From positions 1 to 64,000 of the forward strand of contig CAYQBG010000018.1 in NCBI GenBank assembly GCA_964415675.1: a DNA stretch of 64,000 nucleotides. Reading direction: 5' to 3'. Of the stretch, positions 16,746-25,828 are shown in pieces. Positions within the stretch are counted from its first letter, which is position 1. Each line of letters opens with the position of its first letter. The stretch comes from UBA5336 sp964415675 (GTDB lineage Bacteria; Pseudomonadota; Alphaproteobacteria; Caulobacterales; Hyphomonadaceae). The notes under the pieces were generated by a model that searched no databases, had not been told where the DNA came from, and saw nothing but the letters and a program-made list of their open reading frames with translations. A program made the translations under genes and the position numbers.

Positions 16746-19157
16746 GTGGTTCCCAAGCCAGCATTAGACGATGATGAGCGCTACACGATTGCCTCCATCA
16801 TTGCTCCAGTTCATGTGCCTGCAGACCAGGTGCCGCGTGTGCGAGCGCGCCAGCTCGACAGTGTCAACCGCCTGGGTATCCTGACTGTCCTGACCAATCT
16901 GCTGAACGCAACGATCGTGATGGTCATGTTCATGGATGGAGGCGCGAGCGGCTATCTCAGTCTGTGGGGGAGTGTCGTCTGTCTGGCCTGCGCTGTTCAG
17001 TTCATTCAGGTCACACGATCACACTCGGTCAAAGCCAGGAAGGAACGTACCGAGCATGGGGTCACACGGCATGCCCGCGGGGCTGCGGTCTTCGGGCTGC
17101 TTTGGGGTGTATTTCCACTTCTGGCGATGCCATTTGCAGGGCCTTTCGATCAGGCCGTGATTGCGGTTATCTGCGCCGGCCTGATCTTCGGGGCCTCATC
17201 AATTCTCTCGAGAATTCCGGTTGCGGCCTTTTCCTTCATACTTCCGGTGTCGGCAGGCTATGTCCTGGCGCTTCAGTTTGCGCCGGGCGTCAGTCATTTT
17301 CACATGTCGTTGCTTGTCGTCTGCTACGCAGCGGTGATTTCGGTCTGCGTGCGCTGGGATTACAACCAGTTTGTCGCCCAGTTCATGAACGAAGCGGCTG
17401 TCAGCGAACAGAATGCACTGATCGGGCTCCTGCTGCGCGATTTTGAGGAAAGCACGTCGGACTGGCTGTGGCAGACCAATGCGCAGGGACGGCTGGAAAC
17501 GTTGCCGCTGTCGATCGAGGGCGGCAAGTCCGGCTATTGCCTGATGAATCAGGGGCGCTCGCTCGTGAGCCTGTTTCAGCGCAGCGAAGCACGTACGGTC
17601 CTTTCGACATGCCTCAGCCGCCGACAGGGTTTTCGGGATCTGGCGCTTCGCGTGAGTATCGATGACGAAGAAAGATGGTGGTCACTCACAGGCAAGCCGA
17701 TTTTTGAAGAGGGTGCATTTGTCGGTTTTCGTGGCGTCAGCTCCGATATCACCCAGTCGAAACAAATCGAGGACAAGATTGCCCATCTTGCCCATTTCGA
17801 CGGACTGACCGGTCTGCCCAACCGGGCGACATTCCAGGAGCGTCTCGAAAATGCGGTCCGCTCACGCGTTCCGAAAGGATACTCCCGGGCGATCCTCTGG
17901 ATGGATCTTGATAACTTCAAATGGGTCAATGACACGCTTGGGCACCCAGCTGGCGACGAGCTGCTCCGTCAGCTGTCCGGGCGCTTGACTGACTGTTGCG
18001 AGCCTCAAGACGCGGTAGCTCGGCTCGGCGGCGACGAATTCGCGCTCATAGTCGAACGCAAGGACGACGGTGCTCTGAAAGACTTTCTCGATCATCTGGT
18101 CGCTGAACTGGGCCGACCTTATGGCATCTGGGGCTCAACGGCCAATTGCGGCGTCAGCGTTGGCGTGCGCCGATTCAAGAGCGATGAAGACGATCCTCAG
18201 GCCATGCTCACACATGCCGACCTGGCGCTTTACAAGGCCAAACAGCAAGGCAAGGGCACCTGGTGCGAGTTCACTGCGGATCTCGACGAAAAGGCCCGTG
18301 CGCGGCGGATGATCGAGTCGGACCTCTATGCCGCTCTTGGCAATAATGAACTGTCCCTGAAATTCCAGCCGATCATTGATGCCACAACCCGCGAGGTCGT
18401 TTCGTGCGAAACTCTCTTGCGCTGGTATCATCCCAAGCGGGGCCAGGTCATGCCGGGAGAGTTCATTGAACATGCGGAAGACTGCGGCCTGATCACGCGA
18501 ATGGGCGACTGGGTCATTCGTGAGGCCCTCGCGCAGGCGCGGTTCCTGCCAGAATCGGTCGGGGTGTCTGTCAATATTTCACCGCTTCAGCTACACAGTT
18601 CGACGCTGGTGAGCACCATCGTGAACGCTCTGGCCCGCAATCGGATAGATCCCTCACGGCTTGATCTCGAGATCACCGAATCAGTGCTGCTGGCAGACAC
18701 CGAATTTGTCCTTGAACGCCTTATACAACTGAAATCCCTCGGCCTGAAAATCTCCCTTGACGATTTCGGGACAGGGTTTTCCTCGCTCAGCTATCTGCGC
18801 AGCTTTCCTTTCGACAAGATCAAGATCGACAAGTCGTTTGTCAGTGACCTGGAGACGAACGAAGACAGCCGCGTGATCACACGAACAACAATAGCGCTCG
18901 CCCATTCGCTCGGCATGCGCTGTACGGCAGAAGGCGTCGAGACCGAAGCACAGAGCGCGTTTCTCGTGGACCATCAATGTGATGAGATCCAGGGTTTCCT
19001 GATCTCCCGCGCCAAATCTCTGGAAGAGCTTCGCCACCTGCTTCCGGCAATGCCGCAGGGCGGGGGAGTTGCATGCCTGGATGAAGGTGAGGTGCTGGAG
19101 TTTGGCGCAGAGGCTGTCCGCGCGCGGAAAGCCGAACGTCAAAAGCAGTCTGCCTGA
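16746..19157 (+). CDS. Membrane-anchored PAS-GGDEF-EAL c-di-GMP enzyme
   Basis: An 803-residue protein. Residues about 35-210 contain around five hydrophobic membrane segments, followed by a PAS-like sensor region (about 220-340). The GGDEF domain has an intact GGDEF at 428-432. The EAL domain starts with ETLLRW (Glu555) and keeps the NISPLQL, EITESVL, DDFGTG, KIDKSF and AEGVET catalytic blocks, so phosphodiesterase activity is likely. The inhibitory RxxD site upstream of GGDEF reads EPQD and is not conserved. It may therefore be bifunctional or chiefly a phosphodiesterase regulated by GTP binding to the GGDEF domain. It starts at GTG after AGGAGG (16733-16738). It presumably links an unknown signal to motility or surface attachment. 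Confidence 0.92.
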   Translation: MVPKPALDDDERYTIASIIAPVHVPADQVPRVRARQLDSVNRLGILTVLTNLLNATIVMVMFMDGGASGYLSLWGSVVCLACAVQFIQVTRSHSVKARKERTEHGVTRHARGAAVFGLLWGVFPLLAMPFAGPFDQAVIAVICAGLIFGASSILSRIPVAAFSFILPVSAGYVLALQFAPGVSHFHMSLLVVCYAAVISVCVRWDYNQFVAQFMNEAAVSEQNALIGLLLRDFEESTSDWLWQTNAQGRLETLPLSIEGGKSGYCLMNQGRSLVSLFQRSEARTVLSTCLSRRQGFRDLALRVSIDDEERWWSLTGKPIFEEGAFVGFRGVSSDITQSKQIEDKIAHLAHFDGLTGLPNRATFQERLENAVRSRVPKGYSRAILWMDLDNFKWVNDTLGHPAGDELLRQLSGRLTDCCEPQDAVARLGGDEFALIVERKDDGALKDFLDHLVAELGRPYGIWGSTANCGVSVGVRRFKSDEDDPQAMLTHADLALYKAKQQGKGTWCEFTADLDEKARARRMIESDLYAALGNNELSLKFQPIIDATTREVVSCETLLRWYHPKRGQVMPGEFIEHAEDCGLITRMGDWVIREALAQARFLPESVGVSVNISPLQLHSSTLVSTIVNALARNRIDPSRLDLEITESVLLADTEFVLERLIQLKSLGLKISLDDFGTGFSSLSYLRSFPFDKIKIDKSFVSDLETNEDSRVITRTTIALAHSLGMRCTAEGVETEAQSAFLVDHQCDEIQGFLISRAKSLEELRHLLPAMPQGGGVACLDEGEVLEFGAEAVRARKAERQKQSA

Positions 19158-19161
19158 GCGC

Positions 19162-20148
19162 TCAGTCGTTTTCAGCGGCGCGGCGTTCTTCGATCGCGCC
19201 GGCTGCGGTCCAGGCGGCTTTTGGCCAGCGCCGGTGCTGCCAGAACCACTGGCCCGGGTTTTCGATAACGCTTGCCTCGATGAATGCCGTGATCGCTCTG
19301 ACTGTCTCCTGGAGGTCGGCCTCTGGTTCGCCGGTATCGACGGGCAGAATTGGTTCGTGAATCGTGACCCGGAACCGGGCCGGGCCCGTCCTCTCCGTTG
19401 ATACGGGCACGATCGGCACCTTGTACTTCATGGCGAGTCGCGAGGGACCGGGCGCTGTCATTGCAGCATGGCCAAAAAACGGCACCGCCAGGCCTTCATT
19501 GAATTTCTGGTCGTTCATCAGCGCGACGCAACGGCCCTTTGACAGGGCGCGCATCATCTCGCGCGTGCCAAGCCCTTTTGGTGTCAGCACGCCGATGCCA
19601 TAATCGCGGCGAACGCGGTTAAGCCGGCGATCGATATGGGGATTGTTCAGGGCGCGATAGGTGACGAGACAATCCAGCGGGCGTTGGCAGATCACGGCGG
19701 CCATTATCTCCCAATTGGCAAAATGCCCCGACACCAGGACCGCGCCCCGTTCGCTGTTGCGCAAAATGTCCAGCCGTTCGGCGCCGACCACCTCCACCCG
19801 GTCGCCATCATACGGGTGGATCCGGGGAAGGTGAGGAAGCTCGCCGGCGGTACGTCCCACATTTTCCCAGGCGTCGAGCGCGGTCTTGCGAATCTCTTCT
19901 TCACTCCAGTCGGGGAAGGCGAGACGAAGGTTGCGAAGGGTCGTCTTGTGCTGGGAGAGCCGCGGGCCAAGCCATCGCATCAATTGCCCCACAAAACCGG
20001 ATGCCCTGTCGGGACCGAGGGCCGTCATCGGTGCCCAGTATACGACATCCCAGGCGAGGGCTTCCAGACGCCAGGCGATGCGCTGGCGAAGGCTTGCACG
20101 ATTGTCGATATCCTTCGGGCGGAGATAGGCGTTCTGTGAAACTGTCAT
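19162..20148 (-). CDS. Lipid A late acyltransferase (LpxL/HtrB family)
   Basis: A 328-residue membrane-associated acyltransferase of the LpxL/LpxM family, adding a secondary acyl chain to Kdo-lipid A. The catalytic HX4E motif is His142-FANW-Glu147. Downstream GVLTPKGLGTREMMRALSKG and FFGHAAMTAPGPSRLA are family blocks. It is the last gene of the DUF374-waaA-lpxK-lpxL operon, and its ATG overlaps the lpxK stop. It converges with the GGDEF-EAL gene with only four bases between stops. Confidence 0.9.
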   Translation of the reverse strand: MTVSQNAYLRPKDIDNRASLRQRIAWRLEALAWDVVYWAPMTALGPDRASGFVGQLMRWLGPRLSQHKTTLRNLRLAFPDWSEEEIRKTALDAWENVGRTAGELPHLPRIHPYDGDRVEVVGAERLDILRNSERGAVLVSGHFANWEIMAAVICQRPLDCLVTYRALNNPHIDRRLNRVRRDYGIGVLTPKGLGTREMMRALSKGRCVALMNDQKFNEGLAVPFFGHAAMTAPGPSRLAMKYKVPIVPVSTERTGPARFRVTIHEPILPVDTGEPEADLQETVRAITAFIEASVIENPGQWFWQHRRWPKAAWTAAGAIEERRAAEND

Positions 20149-21140
20149 GGAGCCTTCTGAGCCATGAATTGGGCCAGCAGCGCGTCAAGTGCGTCGGGAG
20201 CTTCGAAACACGCTTCTACGGGCCAGGCAAGTATGTCAGCGCGGCGCTCGCCGGGCAAGCGCACATAGTCCTTTTCGGTGGTGATCAGTCGCGCGCTGCG
20301 CTCGTTTGCGAGCCGGCCCAGCCAGTCCAGTTCCGCCCGCGAATATGTGTGATGATCGGGATAGGGCACGGTTTCGATCAGTTTTGCGCCGGTTTCGCTC
20401 AGGCTGTCGAAAAATTTTTCCGGGCGTCCGATCCCGGCGAATGCGACCAGCCGTCCGGGCGGGGCGTGCCCGACCGGGGCAATCCGCGCGCGCAGGACCG
20501 GCCTGCCGCCTTCAAGAACCGGGTCGGGGCAGGGGCCGTCCCCCATTAAAATCACAGCGTCAGCTCGCCCCAGGCCCGGCCTCACCGGCTCGCGCAAGGG
20601 CCCCTTGGGCAGAAGATAGCCATTCCCGAATGGCGCCGCAGCATCAATGACCACGAGGCTGATGTTCTTTGAAAGGCTGGGATTCTGATGACCATCATCC
20701 ATCACCGCGACATCGACGCCGGCCTGCGCCATTCGCACTGCCGCCGCGTGCCTGTCGCGGCCGATCCAGGACTCACCGCTGGCGGCAAGCATCAGCGGCT
20801 CGTCGCCGACATCATGGGCGAGGTGCCCGGCCGGATCGACCCTTAACGGCCCTGAAAGCTGCCCGCCATAGCCGCGCGACAGGCTCGCGGCGCGCAGCCC
20901 GGCCCGACTGAGACGTTCGCGGATCGCCGCGACCACTGGCGTCTTTCCGACGCCGCCCACCGTCAGATTGCCCACACAGATGATGCCGATATCAACTTTT
21001 TCCGGCACCACCCTTTCAAGCTTGCGCCGCAGGATCGCGCCATAAAGTGCCGCAAGCGGGGTGAGCATGGCCCGTGTCAGCGGCGCCGATTCCCGCGACT
21101 TGGGATCCAGCCCGGCTTTCCAGAAGTGAGGCGGCTTCAT
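20145..21140 (-). CDS. lpxK: Tetraacyldisaccharide 4'-kinase
   Basis: A 331-residue inner-membrane kinase that phosphorylates the 4' position of the lipid A disaccharide. An N-terminal membrane-associated helix leads to the Walker A-like GNLTVGGVGKTP at about residues 58-69. This is followed by SRGYGG, VGDEPLMLA and DDGHQN, all diagnostic of LpxK. Length is normal. It overlaps waaA upstream and the lpxL-like gene downstream by four bases each. Confidence 0.96.
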   Translation of the reverse strand: MKPPHFWKAGLDPKSRESAPLTRAMLTPLAALYGAILRRKLERVVPEKVDIGIICVGNLTVGGVGKTPVVAAIRERLSRAGLRAASLSRGYGGQLSGPLRVDPAGHLAHDVGDEPLMLAASGESWIGRDRHAAAVRMAQAGVDVAVMDDGHQNPSLSKNISLVVIDAAAPFGNGYLLPKGPLREPVRPGLGRADAVILMGDGPCPDPVLEGGRPVLRARIAPVGHAPPGRLVAFAGIGRPEKFFDSLSETGAKLIETVPYPDHHTYSRAELDWLGRLANERSARLITTEKDYVRLPGERRADILAWPVEACFEAPDALDALLAQFMAQKAP

Positions 21141-22408
21141 TGCGTCCCCCGCTCGTCGAAAAGCTTTCTCAGTGCCGCAAGGCTTGTTTCCATCGGTGCC
21201 TGTGCCTCACTTTCCAGCGCCTCAAGAAGCTGTGGAGATGGCGGTGCGAGGCCATCGGCAATTGCGCGTCCCAGGCGCGCTGGGAAGGCGTCAGCGTCGA
21301 CCCGCTCCAGAGCACCGGCCTGTTCCAGTCGTTCCATGACGTCCCGGAAATTGTGTACTTTCGGTCCTGTCAGGACCGTTCGCCCGAGTCGCACGGGTTC
21401 GAGGGGGTTGTGCCCTCCTATGCCCTCGCCATGCCCTCCACCCAGATAGACCAGATCAGCAAGTGAATACCAAAGCCCGAGTTCGCCGAGCGTGTCGGCC
21501 AGCAGGATATCTGTCTCCAGTGTCGCCGGTTCCCCTTTCGAGCGCTGAGCCGTCGCAAATCCCGCCTCGCGGAAGCCATGTGCAAGCGCCTCGCCGCGTT
21601 CGGGATGGCGCGGTGCGAGAATGATGGCGGGCCGCTTCTCCAGCTGGACGAGAGCCGCGATCAGGAGATCTTCCTCGCCAGGGTGTGTCGAGGCGGCGAC
21701 GAGGCATGGGCGCGGGCCGATGAAACCCTTTCGAATGGCTTCAATGGAGAATGGATCGGCGGTCGGCGCAGGGAGGGCCGATTTCAGGTTTCCGGCCAAT
21801 ATCACTTCGCACCCTGCAAGCTCGGAAAGACCCTCAGCGGTCTCGGTATCGGCTGCCAGCATGAGATCGAAACGCGCCAACACGCGCCGGGCTGTCTGCG
21901 GCCAGCGGCGCCAGCCATCAAGTGTCTTGCGGGTCATCCGCGCATTGACCAGCGCGATGGACGCGCCGGACTTGTCGGCCTCGCCGGTCAGGTTCGGCCA
22001 GATCTCGCCTTCGGCCATGACCACGAGTTCGGGCTGCCAGTGGGCGATGAAGCGGCGGGCAATCGCGGGCGTGTCGATGGGCGCCATCTGGTGGAAGGTC
22101 CGCGCAGGGAGCCTTTGCGCCATCAGGGCGGCCGAGGTCTGTGTCTGGCTGGTGAAAACTATATGCAGGTCCGGGTAGCGCTCAAGCAACTTCCGGCCAA
22201 GCTCCAGAAGCATGAGACTTTCCCCGACACTGGCACCATGCAGCCAGGCAAGGCGGCCTTCAGGGCGCGAGGGAAGGTGGCGGGCATAGCGCTCATTCAG
22301 CCGCTCGCCGCTTTCACGTCCGCGCTGAACCCGGCGCGTCATGAGAAGGCCGATCAGGGGAGAAAGCGTGGCAGTGGCGGTGCGATACAGGCCCTCGCCC
22401 AGCCTCAT
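21137..22408 (-). CDS. waaA: Kdo transferase
   Basis: A 423-residue GT30 family 3-deoxy-D-manno-octulosonic acid transferase, which attaches Kdo from CMP-Kdo to lipid IVA at the inner membrane. An N-terminal hydrophobic anchor precedes HGASVGE (catalytic Glu at about residue 63). FTSQTQTSA, MAEGEIWPN and the C-terminal GGHNPLEP and GPKVHNFRD blocks are typical. It is coupled by ATGA overlaps with the DUF374 gene before it and lpxK after it. Confidence 0.96.
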   Translation of the reverse strand: MRLGEGLYRTATATLSPLIGLLMTRRVQRGRESGERLNERYARHLPSRPEGRLAWLHGASVGESLMLLELGRKLLERYPDLHIVFTSQTQTSAALMAQRLPARTFHQMAPIDTPAIARRFIAHWQPELVVMAEGEIWPNLTGEADKSGASIALVNARMTRKTLDGWRRWPQTARRVLARFDLMLAADTETAEGLSELAGCEVILAGNLKSALPAPTADPFSIEAIRKGFIGPRPCLVAASTHPGEEDLLIAALVQLEKRPAIILAPRHPERGEALAHGFREAGFATAQRSKGEPATLETDILLADTLGELGLWYSLADLVYLGGGHGEGIGGHNPLEPVRLGRTVLTGPKVHNFRDVMERLEQAGALERVDADAFPARLGRAIADGLAPPSPQLLEALESEAQAPMETSLAALRKLFDERGTQ

Positions 22409-23148
22409 GCTGCGTTCCTCAGCCTGTCATCATCTCCCCCGCATGAGCGAGATACAATTTCATCGGCCCGGCGCGTCGCGGCATCCAGCGCGGCCTGCAG
22501 CTCGACCTGCAGGTCCTGCGGACGTTTGCCCTCACAGGGTCTGACCGGTTCGCCAAAGACAATGGCCCCGCGCCCGAAAGGCAATGGCAGCATGAACCGG
22601 TCCCAGGTGCTCAGCCGGTGCACCCGACTGGCAGACAGAGCATAGGGAATGATGATCGCGCCCGACCTTTGAGCCAGCAGGGCTGCACCAAGACTGACTT
22701 CCTCGGCCGGGCCGCGCGGGCCATCTGGCGTGATACACAAACCGCCGCCTGCGCGCAGTAGCTGGACGGCCTCGGCCACAGCCCGTGCACCGCCTTTGTC
22801 CTTGTCCCGCTTTCTCCTGTTGCCTTTGGACCCACGAATAGCCTCCAGGCCGAGATGAGCGATGGCACGAGCGACAGGCTCGCCATCTCGCGATAGCGAG
22901 ATGAGCATGGCTGCAGGTGCTCGCAAGCCCGGCCATCGGCGCATCATGCGGGTCCAGCCAGCCGGTAACAGCATGATCCGCGAATGCCAGGCGGCAATTA
23001 TGATCCCGCAATCTTCGTTAAAGGCGTCGCGTGCCTGCGCGTCGCCCTCCACCTGCCAGCGTGTGGTGCGGTTGATCAGAGCCATCCAGCTCCAGATCAG
23101 GAGCCCGAGAAGGCGGCTCACCGGGCCGGATCTCAGAAGCGATTTCAT
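22405..23148 (-). CDS. DUF374 family lysophospholipid acyltransferase-like protein
   Basis: A 247-residue protein of the DUF374/LPLAT-like family that regularly precedes waaA in alphaproteobacteria. It has an N-terminal hydrophobic segment, the HSRIMLLP active-site-like block, SRDGEPVARAIAHLG, a Lys/Arg-rich insert (RRKRDKDKGG) and the conserved ITPDGPRGP. It is the first gene of the lipid A/Kdo operon and reads away from the tad locus; its promoter must lie in the 184 bases shared with cpaB. The reaction is inferred to be acyl transfer in outer-membrane lipid assembly. Confidence 0.88.
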   Translation of the reverse strand: MKSLLRSGPVSRLLGLLIWSWMALINRTTRWQVEGDAQARDAFNEDCGIIIAAWHSRIMLLPAGWTRMMRRWPGLRAPAAMLISLSRDGEPVARAIAHLGLEAIRGSKGNRRKRDKDKGGARAVAEAVQLLRAGGGLCITPDGPRGPAEEVSLGAALLAQRSGAIIIPYALSASRVHRLSTWDRFMLPLPFGRGAIVFGEPVRPCEGKRPQDLQVELQAALDAATRRADEIVSRSCGGDDDRLRNAA

Positions 23149-23217
23149 GGGCGCGCTTATAAGCTGTTTGTGCCGGCCGAACAGTCCCGACCGACAGATG
23201 ATCCCACACGATTAACA

Positions 23218-23235
23218 GGCCTTGCAGCAAAGGCC
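23218..23235. promoter_or_regulatory. Inverted repeat in the cpaB/LPS divergent promoter region
   Basis: GGCCTT (23218-23223) and AAGGCC (23230-23235) are perfect inverted arms around a six-base loop in the intergenic space between the DUF374 operon and cpaB. It may be an operator or a leader hairpin of the tad operon. Arm length is short, so chance is possible. Confidence 0.3.
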
Positions 23236-23332
23236 AAAGATTTCACTGAACGCCTTCAGCATGCCTTATGCCGGCAATGCTAATCGACCAGACAGCAAAA
23301 TCTCCGAAGTATTCGGTCAGGGGCTCTCAGTC

Positions 23333-24268
23333 ATGAAAGCAGCACCAGTCATCAGCCTGGGACTATCCGTTCTTCTCGGCGCAGCCGCCTTGATTATTGG
23401 TCGCGGCTGGCTGTTTCCCGGATCGGAAAATGCGCAGGCCTCCCAGTCGTATCAGCCGGCTACCGTATCAGCCCAGGAGCCCAAAATGCGCAGTCTGCTT
23501 GTTTCCAGGGGCGATATCGAGAGCGGGATGATGATCACACCCGATCTTGTAACGACCGATGAATGGCCTGAATCAGCCCGGCCAGCCGGCGCGCTCGACA
23601 GCCCTGACGACTTGTTGCCTCAAGCGGGGCAGATGCCGTTCGCGCGGGGTTTCATTGCCGCCGGGGAGCCGCTGCTAGCTGCGAAACTCGCTTACGAACC
23701 GCCGCGTCGCTACCTTGCCCAGGACATTCCGGAAGGTAAGAGGGCGGCCTCCATATCAGTCACCCTGGAGACGGGAGTTGCTGGTTTCGTGCTCCCCGGA
23801 AACCGGGTCGATATCAATGCCTTCAAGAAAATGGCCGGTGAAACCGGGCCGGATGCCTTTGATGCAACACCGCTCCTGAAGGGTGCGCTGGTGCTCGCGG
23901 TTGACCAGTATTTCGACAAGCATGCCGAAGGGGCGCTGCCATCAAGGGTCGTGACACTGGCCCTAAGCGAGGAGGAGGTTCTCAAGGTCACTTCCGCTGC
24001 GCGCGATTCCCAGCTCGGCCTGGCCCTGATCGGCGACGATGAGGCCAAGACGCTGGAGGAGACCCAGATTCCGCAGGCCGAGCCGCGTCAAATGACTGTC
24101 TCGCGGACCGTGAGCCCGCCAGCCCCGAGGGTCAGTCGGGTGAGCAAGCCTGCGCCAAAGCCGAAACCTGTCCCCAAGCCGGCTCAACGCGTCAAGGTCG
24201 ATGTCGTCCACGGCATTGACAAGGAAACCGTCGAAGCCCCCGTCGCGGGGGAAGGAGCCGCCTCATGA
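23333..24268 (+). CDS. cpaB: Tad/Flp pilus assembly protein CpaB
   Basis: A 311-residue CpaB/RcpC protein: one N-terminal membrane segment (MKAAPVISLGLSVLLGAAAL), then a SAF-type domain (LLVSRGDIESGMMITPDL...FIAAGEPLLAAKL). This is followed by the RcpC region with VTLETGVAGFVLPGNRVDI. The tail after about residue 265 is a Pro/Lys-rich stretch (KPAPKPKPVPKPAQ) that may reach through peptidoglycan. The ATG at 23333 gives a clean signal anchor; an upstream in-frame TTG adds an atypical leader. It is the first gene of the tad locus and overlaps cpaC by four bases. Confidence 0.92.
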   Translation: MKAAPVISLGLSVLLGAAALIIGRGWLFPGSENAQASQSYQPATVSAQEPKMRSLLVSRGDIESGMMITPDLVTTDEWPESARPAGALDSPDDLLPQAGQMPFARGFIAAGEPLLAAKLAYEPPRRYLAQDIPEGKRAASISVTLETGVAGFVLPGNRVDINAFKKMAGETGPDAFDATPLLKGALVLAVDQYFDKHAEGALPSRVVTLALSEEEVLKVTSAARDSQLGLALIGDDEAKTLEETQIPQAEPRQMTVSRTVSPPAPRVSRVSKPAPKPKPVPKPAQRVKVDVVHGIDKETVEAPVAGEGAAS

Positions 24269-25554
24269 GGCATGCCGTTGCGCTGATCATCGCTGTGCTC
24301 GCTTATTTGTTTGGCCACCAGCCGGCCGATGGCTGGACCGAACTCAAGGCCGAAGAGGGTGCCCCGGTCCTGACCCTGGAAAAGAGCCGGTCGACGGTTG
24401 TCGAAGCCGATGAGGCCTTCTCGATGATCGTCTTGTCCGATCCGCAGATCGCCGAAGCCATGGTGACAACAAATCGCTCCTTCTTCGTGCGCGGAATCAA
24501 GCCGGGCGACACAACGATCCTGCTTTATGACGATGATGGTGAACTCGTCGAAATGATAGATCTTGAAGTGACGATGGGCCTGGATGCGCTGCGAGCGGAT
24601 CTGGACCGATTGCTGCCGGGCGAGGATATCATCGTCTATCCTGTCCATGATGGCATATTCCTGGACGGGCGGATGACGACGGCGGCGGCCGCCGATATGG
24701 CCCTTCAGGTGGCAGAACGGCATGTGCCGGGCGGGGTGGCCAATGGCCTGACCACGGTCGAGAGCCAGCAGGTCATGCTGGAGGTGCGTTTTGTCGAAGC
24801 CGGACGCGATCTCGTCCGCGAACTGGGTTTCGGATCGCAGTTCGACGCCAATGACGTCACTGGCGGCACTGCGGGGGGGCTGGTCTCCGGCCTGGCTGGC
24901 AAGGCGGTTGCGACCTTCACCAATGTTGGAACCGAGAATATAGACATCCGGCTGAATGCGCTGGAATCCAAGGGCGTCCTGCGCACGCTCGCCAAACCGA
25001 ATCTTGTGGCCCTGTCCGGCGACACCGCGAGCTTCCTGGCGGGGGGTGAGTTCCCGATCCCGGTGGCGAATGGCGATGATGAGGTGACAATCCAGTTCAG
25101 GGAGTTCGGTGTCAGTCTCGCCTTTACGCCCACTGTCCTGGGCGATGGACTGATCAACCTACATGTCCGCCCGGAGGTCAGCGCGCTCGACAATCGGAAT
25201 GCCGTGCGCTCGGCTGGTGTCACAGTACCCGCCCTGTCGGTGCGCCGGGCCGAAACATCGGTAGAGCTTCGCGACGGACAGGCCTTTGCCGTGGCGGGCC
25301 TGTTGCAGAACTCCTTCGACACCGAAGCGGTCAACACACCCTGGATTTCCGATGTGCCCGTGATCGGTGCCCTCTTCTCCTCGCGCCGTTACCAGCGCAA
25401 GGAGACTGAACTGGTCATCATCGTCACACCGCGCCTGGTCCAGCCGGCCTCCACGCCGGATGCCCTGGCGACGCCACTGCAGGACCTTCCTGAACCAAGC
25501 GAGGCGGAGCTGTTTCTGCTGAATCGCACTGTCGGCGAAGCCGCTGAAAGCTGA
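24265..25554 (+). CDS. cpaC: Tad pilus secretin CpaC
   Basis: A 429-residue type II/III secretin-family protein forming the outer-membrane pore of the Tad pilus. A short signal peptide leads to a pilus-biogenesis N-domain (about 35-110) and a BON-like domain (about 110-160). The secretin core (about 245-405) includes VPALSVRRAETSVELRDGQ and WISDVPVIGALF, with the C-terminal ELVIIVTPRLVQP. It starts inside the last codons of cpaB (ATGA). Confidence 0.95.
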   Translation: MRHAVALIIAVLAYLFGHQPADGWTELKAEEGAPVLTLEKSRSTVVEADEAFSMIVLSDPQIAEAMVTTNRSFFVRGIKPGDTTILLYDDDGELVEMIDLEVTMGLDALRADLDRLLPGEDIIVYPVHDGIFLDGRMTTAAAADMALQVAERHVPGGVANGLTTVESQQVMLEVRFVEAGRDLVRELGFGSQFDANDVTGGTAGGLVSGLAGKAVATFTNVGTENIDIRLNALESKGVLRTLAKPNLVALSGDTASFLAGGEFPIPVANGDDEVTIQFREFGVSLAFTPTVLGDGLINLHVRPEVSALDNRNAVRSAGVTVPALSVRRAETSVELRDGQAFAVAGLLQNSFDTEAVNTPWISDVPVIGALFSSRRYQRKETELVIIVTPRLVQPASTPDALATPLQDLPEPSEAELFLLNRTVGEAAES

Positions 25555-25567
25555 GGAAGACGAGACC

Positions 25568-25825
25568 ATGAAGCGCAATTACAAGATCACCGCTGCGAGT
25601 TTTGCCTTGCTGCACCTGGCGGGGGCCTGTTCGAGCCATGATTTCGGCAATGCCCGGCTGCTGGGTGCGGCGACTGACCACAATATGCAGCTGCAGGCCA
25701 TTCGCGAAATCGACGCGCCAAATCTAAAAGGCGTGGAAGGTGGTGAGGGCGGGCGTGCCGGCGAGCCGATCAGGCGCCTGCGCGACGGGAAGGCTGAAGA
25801 GCTGTCGCCGATGAGCGGGACCTGA
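25568..25825 (+). CDS. Small tad-locus lipoprotein in the cpaD position
   Basis: An 85-residue protein with a basic N-terminus and hydrophobic stretch ending HLAGAC, consistent with a lipidated or disulfide-forming Cys near residue 21. The segment DFGNARLLGAATDHNMQLQ resembles the FGN-(T/A)xHN motif of CpaD-like and other small tad-locus lipoproteins. It lies 13 bases after cpaC and 3 bases before cpaE. It is much shorter than typical CpaD (about 200 residues) and may be a reduced CpaD or a separate secretin-associated lipoprotein. Confidence 0.7.
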   Translation: MKRNYKITAASFALLHLAGACSSHDFGNARLLGAATDHNMQLQAIREIDAPNLKGVEGGEGGRAGEPIRRLRDGKAEELSPMSGT

Positions 25826-25828
25826 TCC

